A DNA stretch of 23,718 bases, from contig DASQPC010000016.1 of the NCBI GenBank assembly GCA_035644155.1, forward strand, positions 1 to 23,718, written 5' to 3'. This DNA is from DATIGJ01 sp035644155. GTDB taxonomy: Bacteria; Patescibacteriota; Microgenomatia; Levybacterales; UBA12049. A model generated the notes under the pieces. The model was not told where the DNA came from. It ran no database searches and worked only from the letters and a program-made list of their open reading frames with translations. Positions 20,208 through 23,718 of the stretch are shown here, piece by piece (position 1 is the first letter of the stretch; each line of letters starts with the position of its first letter). The translations under genes and the position numbers were made by a program.

Positions 20208-22289
20208 ATGAATTTAAATTCACCAATTACTCAAGGCGGACGTATCTTCAAAATGTATGCTGGCAGGCTTGAAAAACTTAACATCACTACCTTTCAGGAT
20301 TTTCTACTGCACCTCCCCAGCCGTTATGAAGACTATTCCATTATTTCTAAAATCAGCAAGATTCAACCAGGAGAAACAGTAACCATCCAAGGACAAGTAA
20401 TTGATATGAAAACCAACTATATACGAGGTGGAAGAATCAAAACAATGCAAAAAGCAACTGTGGTTGATCATACAGGCAGTATTGAACTGACATGGTTTAA
20501 TCAACCCTTCTTAACAAGAACTATTTTGCCAAACAGTACCATCTCTGCATCAGGACGAGTCGGTCGTTTTGGTAAAAAAATCTCTCTACAATCTCCTGAA
20601 TATGAAATTTTTTATAATAATCAAACGAATACAATCCATACAGGACGCTTAATCCCTGTTTATCCCGAGACACAAGGAATCTCTTCAAAATGGCTTCGTC
20701 GACAAATATATAACCTCCTTCAAAACAATCAAGCAGAGCTCCTCGAATACCTGCCACATATGATTCTTCAAGAAAATCATTTTATGAATCTGACTGAGGC
20801 AATCAATGAAATTCACTTTCCAAAAAATCTGGAGACAGCCAACAAAGCCAGAACAAGGCTTGCTTTTGACGAATTCTTCTTAATGCAACTTGCTGCGCAA
20901 AAAAGACGCTATGAATGGAAAAAAGAAACAAAAGTTATTCCTTACGAAACTGAAAAATTTAAAAAAGAAATCGATACAGCAATTGCATCATTACCATTTG
21001 CCTTAACAAAAGCTCAAAAAAAAGCAATTGAGGAGATCCTTCAAGATCTTACGAAAGATAAACCAATGAATCGTTTGTTACAAGGAGATGTCGGAAGTGG
21101 AAAAACAGTTGTTGCCGCAATCGCAATGTATGTCGCACATCTCAATGGTTATCAATCAGTGCTGATGGCACCAACAGAGATATTGGCACAGCAACACTAT
21201 AAATCAATTGAGAAATTTTTGTCACCATTAGCAGTCAAAGTTAATTTACTAACTGGAAGTAAAAAATTATCTGTCATTTCGAGCGAAGTGAAACGAAATC
21301 GAGAAATCTCTTTCAAGAATGATGCTGAAAATCTAGATATCCTTATCGGCACTCACGCAGTGCTATCAGACAAAGTTATATTTAAAAACCTTGGTTTGGT
21401 CATCATCGATGAACAACAACGCTTCGGTGTCCAGCAACGAGGACTTATCAAACAAAAAGGAAAAAATCCCCACTTACTGACAATGACTGCAACACCAATA
21501 CCTCGAACTGTTGCATTAACAATGTATGGAGATCTGGATCTCTCCTATCTCAACGAAATGCCAACAGGTCGCAAAAAGGTAAAAACATGGATTGTACCTC
21601 CAGAAAAAAGAGACGCTGCCTATGAATGGATCGGCAAACAAATTATGGAAACAAATTCACAAGCATTTATTGTTTGTCCGTTTATCGAACCTTCTGAGAC
21701 TATGCAAACAATTAAAGCAGTCAAACAAGAATATGAACGATTACAAAAAGACGTTTACAAAGATCTCAAACTAGGACTCTTACATGGGAAATTAAAAGCG
21801 AAAGAAAAAGATGAAGTATTACAAGAATTTAGAGAAAAAAAATTTGCGATATTAGTTGCAACACCAGTTGTAGAAGTTGGAATTGATGTTCCTAACGCAA
21901 CTATTATTCTCATTGAAGCCTCAGAACGATTCGGTCTTGCTCAATTACATCAGTTACGAGGACGCGTAGGAAGAGGAGATAAACAATCATACTGTCTTCT
22001 TTTTACAGATAATAAAAATGCGCTCAACTCACAACGGCTTAAAGGAATGGAAACACTTTATTCGGGAGCAGAACTTGCAGAACTTGATCTTAAACTTCGG
22101 GGTCCTGGTAATTTGTATGGAACTGCACAGCACGGCATACCCCAATTGAAAGTCGCATCTTTTTCAGATACAGAACTTATTCACCAAGCCAAAGAAGATG
22201 CAATGAAAATATTTCCACATTTGTCCAAGTATCCCCTGCTTGAGAAAAAAATAGCAGAGATCACTCTGCAAACTGTCTCGCCAGATTAG
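20208..22289 (+). CDS. recG: ATP-dependent DNA helicase RecG, with an in-frame repeat insertion
   Basis: Remodels stalled replication forks and branched DNA. The 693-residue protein has an N-terminal wedge/OB domain (ITTFQDFLLHLPSRYEDYS, IQPGETVTIQGQV), helicase domain 1 with Walker A GDVGSGKT (293-300), MAPTEILAQQHY and the DEQQ box (401-404, usually DEQH), then MTATPIPRT. Domain 2 has LLHGKLKAKEKD, ATPVVEVGIDVPNAT and QLRGRVGRG. The C-terminus keeps DLKLRGPGNLYGTAQHG. Between LLTGSKK (349) and the conserved DILIGTHAV (377), residues about 354-370 are encoded by a TGTCATTTCGA-type repeat. The family normally has a short variable loop here, so function is probably preserved. The start is ATG 20208. 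The stop lies 4 bases from that of the convergent minus-strand gene. Confidence 0.95.
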   Translation: MNLNSPITQGGRIFKMYAGRLEKLNITTFQDFLLHLPSRYEDYSIISKISKIQPGETVTIQGQVIDMKTNYIRGGRIKTMQKATVVDHTGSIELTWFNQPFLTRTILPNSTISASGRVGRFGKKISLQSPEYEIFYNNQTNTIHTGRLIPVYPETQGISSKWLRRQIYNLLQNNQAELLEYLPHMILQENHFMNLTEAINEIHFPKNLETANKARTRLAFDEFFLMQLAAQKRRYEWKKETKVIPYETEKFKKEIDTAIASLPFALTKAQKKAIEEILQDLTKDKPMNRLLQGDVGSGKTVVAAIAMYVAHLNGYQSVLMAPTEILAQQHYKSIEKFLSPLAVKVNLLTGSKKLSVISSEVKRNREISFKNDAENLDILIGTHAVLSDKVIFKNLGLVIIDEQQRFGVQQRGLIKQKGKNPHLLTMTATPIPRTVALTMYGDLDLSYLNEMPTGRKKVKTWIVPPEKRDAAYEWIGKQIMETNSQAFIVCPFIEPSETMQTIKAVKQEYERLQKDVYKDLKLGLLHGKLKAKEKDEVLQEFREKKFAILVATPVVEVGIDVPNATIILIEASERFGLAQLHQLRGRVGRGDKQSYCLLFTDNKNALNSQRLKGMETLYSGAELAELDLKLRGPGNLYGTAQHGIPQLKVASFSDTELIHQAKEDAMKIFPHLSKYPLLEKKIAEITLQTVSPD
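21272..21310 (+). repeat. Dispersed palindromic repeat inserted in frame within recG
   Basis: The segment begins TGTCATTTCGAGCGAAGTGA and continues AACGAAATCGAGAAATCTC. It contains the inverted pair ATTTCG (21276-21281) and CGAAAT (21294-21299). Sequences of the form GTCATTTCGAGCGAAGYGA...GAGAAATCTC are, from memory, typical non-coding repeats of many bacterial genomes. Here it is read as SVISSEVKRNREIS with no stop, in a surface loop before helicase motif Ib. Confidence 0.6.
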
Positions 22290-22293
22290 TTTA

Positions 22294-23208
22294 TTATTGC
22301 GCTGTATTCGTTGATTTTGTGGTCATTGGACACCAACCATTTGCTGGTTCCGCGATCATACAATGAGGGACCGCATCAAGACATTTTGGTCGAGGCATAC
22401 AGGTAATACTTGGACGAGGACTAAGACTTGCACTTGGTGTTATATTTTTCCGATATTGTACATAAATAACAAACATTTTTCTTATATCCTGTTGTGCTAA
22501 CAAAAGATCATTTCGTCCAGTTTCTAACATCTTTCTTGCACTTTGTAGTGTCGTAGCATTCCCCGGATAGCCAGCGGGAGTAAGTGGTGTTACTGCATCA
22601 ATAGCAGCTTGTGCTTGCTTTTTGGCATCTGCTATTTTTGCTTGTATATCTGTTAATAATGGTTGTAACTCTGTGACATCTTTCCCATCTGCTTTCGCTT
22701 GATCGATCTTCGTTTGTAGTGTTGTTGCCTCGGTTGTGAAGTTATCAGTAACAGTAAGCATTCTATCAGCCGCACCAAGTATCTGCATTTGAGGAATAAA
22801 AAGTGCATAAACTCGATAGGACTGTACTATTGATTGGACATCGGTACGTTGTGTTTGTGTATCTGTATCGGCATTGATCTTTGCTTGTAATGTCGTAAGC
22901 GCAGCAATCTCTGCCTGCACTTGTGTAGTCAGTGAAGATTTCTGTGTAGTTGAGAGCTTTTTAAATTCACTAATTCTTGTCAAGAGATTTTGTAAAGATG
23001 TCAAACGACGCGTAATTTCTTGATCAGCTCGATCTTTTAAATTTGTAGTGACTGTTTGCGTTTTATTCTGCTGGTACTCTGGCATATTGGCTGCAGTTGA
23101 GCTATTACGGATTTTTTCTCGTAAAGAACCTGTTTGGGCAAAAGCAGGTAAGACTATAAAAGCTACCAACAAACTAAATAAACTCAAAATAATAATTTTT
23201 TGTTTCAT
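22294..23208 (-). CDS. Secreted coiled-coil protein with a four-cysteine C-terminal tail
   Basis: A 304-residue protein with a clear signal peptide (MKQKIIILSLFSLLVAFIVL, cleavage likely after PAFA). Residues about 55-250 are Ala/Thr/Gln-rich helices with coiled-coil character (QEITRRLTSLQNLLTRISEF, ADAKKQAQAAIDAV). After a Ser/Pro linker (TPSASLSPRPS) comes a tail with four cysteines, CMPRPKC, VPHC and NGWCP, which may form disulfides outside the cell. I do not know its function; a cell-surface or secreted role is inferred. Its ATG overlaps the stop of the upstream minus-strand gene (TAATG), so the two are translationally coupled. It is convergent with recG, with 4 bases between the stops. 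Confidence 0.8.
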   Translation of the reverse strand: MKQKIIILSLFSLLVAFIVLPAFAQTGSLREKIRNSSTAANMPEYQQNKTQTVTTNLKDRADQEITRRLTSLQNLLTRISEFKKLSTTQKSSLTTQVQAEIAALTTLQAKINADTDTQTQRTDVQSIVQSYRVYALFIPQMQILGAADRMLTVTDNFTTEATTLQTKIDQAKADGKDVTELQPLLTDIQAKIADAKKQAQAAIDAVTPLTPAGYPGNATTLQSARKMLETGRNDLLLAQQDIRKMFVIYVQYRKNITPSASLSPRPSITCMPRPKCLDAVPHCMIAEPANGWCPMTTKSTNTAQ

Positions 23209-23630
23209 TATTGACTAAGATTAACTGGCTGATCTTGTAATCCTTTATCAGCATTATTTATATCAGTATTTAATTGACTCATACTAGTATCAACAGTCTG
23301 ATTTTGTTGATCCAGTTGTGGATCACCACTGCTTGGAGTACTTACGATAGGTGTTGGCGAAGGAATAGTTGTATTTGTTTGTTTATTCACGGTTTGATCT
23401 TTATACAGAGATTGCTGCGATTTCCCCATATAAACTTTGTATAAAACAACTCCAACTACAACAACAATAATAAGCCCTAAGATACCAAACAAGAAACCGA
23501 GTTTTGAAGATTTCTGAGGAGTTACTGGATTAGGAGGCATCGCTGTAGTAACTGGTGAAGCGACAGCTGCAGGCGTTTCTGTTGGGCTAGGCATCTGAGA
23601 CGGAACTGTTTGTTGGGATTGCTGATCCAT
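23208..23630 (-). CDS. Single-pass membrane protein with Pro/Thr/Gln-rich flanks
   Basis: From ATG 23630 the protein has 140 residues: a Pro/Ser/Thr/Gln-rich N-terminal about 42 residues, one strong membrane helix (LGFLFGILGLIIVVVVGVVL), and a polar Gln/Asn/Thr-rich outer part with TIPSPTPIVSTPSSG. An in-frame ATG at 23651 lies upstream and would add seven residues, but it falls on the -10/TSS region, so 23630 is preferred. No catalytic domain is visible. It forms a two-gene operon with the secreted protein that follows; a joint surface role is inferred only from that pairing. Confidence 0.75.
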   Translation of the reverse strand: MDQQSQQTVPSQMPSPTETPAAVASPVTTAMPPNPVTPQKSSKLGFLFGILGLIIVVVVGVVLYKVYMGKSQQSLYKDQTVNKQTNTTIPSPTPIVSTPSSGDPQLDQQNQTVDTSMSQLNTDINNADKGLQDQPVNLSQ

Positions 23631-23640
23631 AGTTATTCTT

Positions 23641-23670
23641 AGCATAAACAATTATTTACAGAGTTGTCAA
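23641..23670 (-). promoter_or_regulatory. Sigma-70-type promoter of the membrane/secreted protein pair
   Basis: On the minus strand a perfect TTGACA (plus coordinates 23670-23665) is followed after 18 bases by TATGCT (23646-23641). The -10 ends 10 bases before the ATG at 23630, again leaving almost no 5' leader. Confidence 0.6.
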
Positions 23671-23718
23671 GCTAAGCCTTTTTTAACTCTTTGCTTTAGC
23701 TGTCCATACAGCAAAAAG

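Noticed and set aside
23699..23712. GCTGT-CCAT-ACAGC hairpin at the window end as a terminator
   Set aside because: No T run follows on either strand within the window, and the neighbouring gene cannot be seen.
1..23718. CRISPR array, prophage or insertion sequence
   Set aside because: No regularly spaced repeats, integrase, transposase or phage structural genes are visible. The only repeats are the twin leaders and the TGTCATTYCGA elements.
1..23718. Alternative genetic code with TGA read as Gly (known in some CPR groups)
   Set aside because: TGA acts as a stop at several conserved gene ends here, for example the ATGA overlaps ending aroB, aroK and aroE, so the standard bacterial code applies.

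Overview
The window is AT-rich and gene-dense, and it uses the standard code (TGA is a stop). It looks like a chromosomal segment of a Patescibacteria/CPR bacterium, most likely of Microgenomates type. The evidence is a threonyl-tRNA synthetase without its TGS domain, a short PheT without the N-terminal tRNA-binding domain, small coiled-coil and single-membrane-segment proteins of unknown function, and several -10 boxes only 6-11 nt from start codons. The lineage is inferred from gene style, because no marker search could be run.

Layout. Bases 1-637 hold the 3' part of an M20 peptidase. Then come tRNA-Val(GAC), a remnant of an HD-domain gene, and thrS-infC-rpmI-rplT. One base after the rplT stop begins a first aromatic attenuator (3751-3868), followed by aroB, an aroA-aroK fusion, aroE, aroD and aroC in a tightly overlapping operon (3869-9338). 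A second attenuator of the same design (9392-9518) has its own promoter. It precedes a PfkB-family sugar kinase, a divergent DAHP synthase and a TyrA-PheA fusion (9517-12660). pheS-pheT follow. Next are a 320-bp stretch of gene debris (15684-16003), a coiled-coil protein and a class A penicillin-binding protein on the minus strand, and divergent tyrS. A 35-residue membrane peptide, recG (with a repeat embedded in frame), and a minus-strand pair of secreted and membrane proteins complete the window.

How it works together. The two aro operons encode the whole route from PEP plus erythrose 4-phosphate to chorismate, then the two prephenate branch enzymes. Chorismate mutase is not seen. Both operons are headed by a short leader peptide containing Ser-Tyr-Trp-Phe-Tyr-Phe-Thr, followed by four mutually complementary RNA segments ending in an intrinsic terminator. 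This is the architecture of ribosome-mediated attenuation. The terminator's 3' arm is also the Shine-Dalgarno site of the first structural gene, and the antiterminator arm is a second Shine-Dalgarno site in front of a conserved AUG-GUU-stop. I consider this two-operon aromatic regulon the main discovery in the window. The branch enzyme has no ACT domain, so attenuation may carry much of the feedback control.
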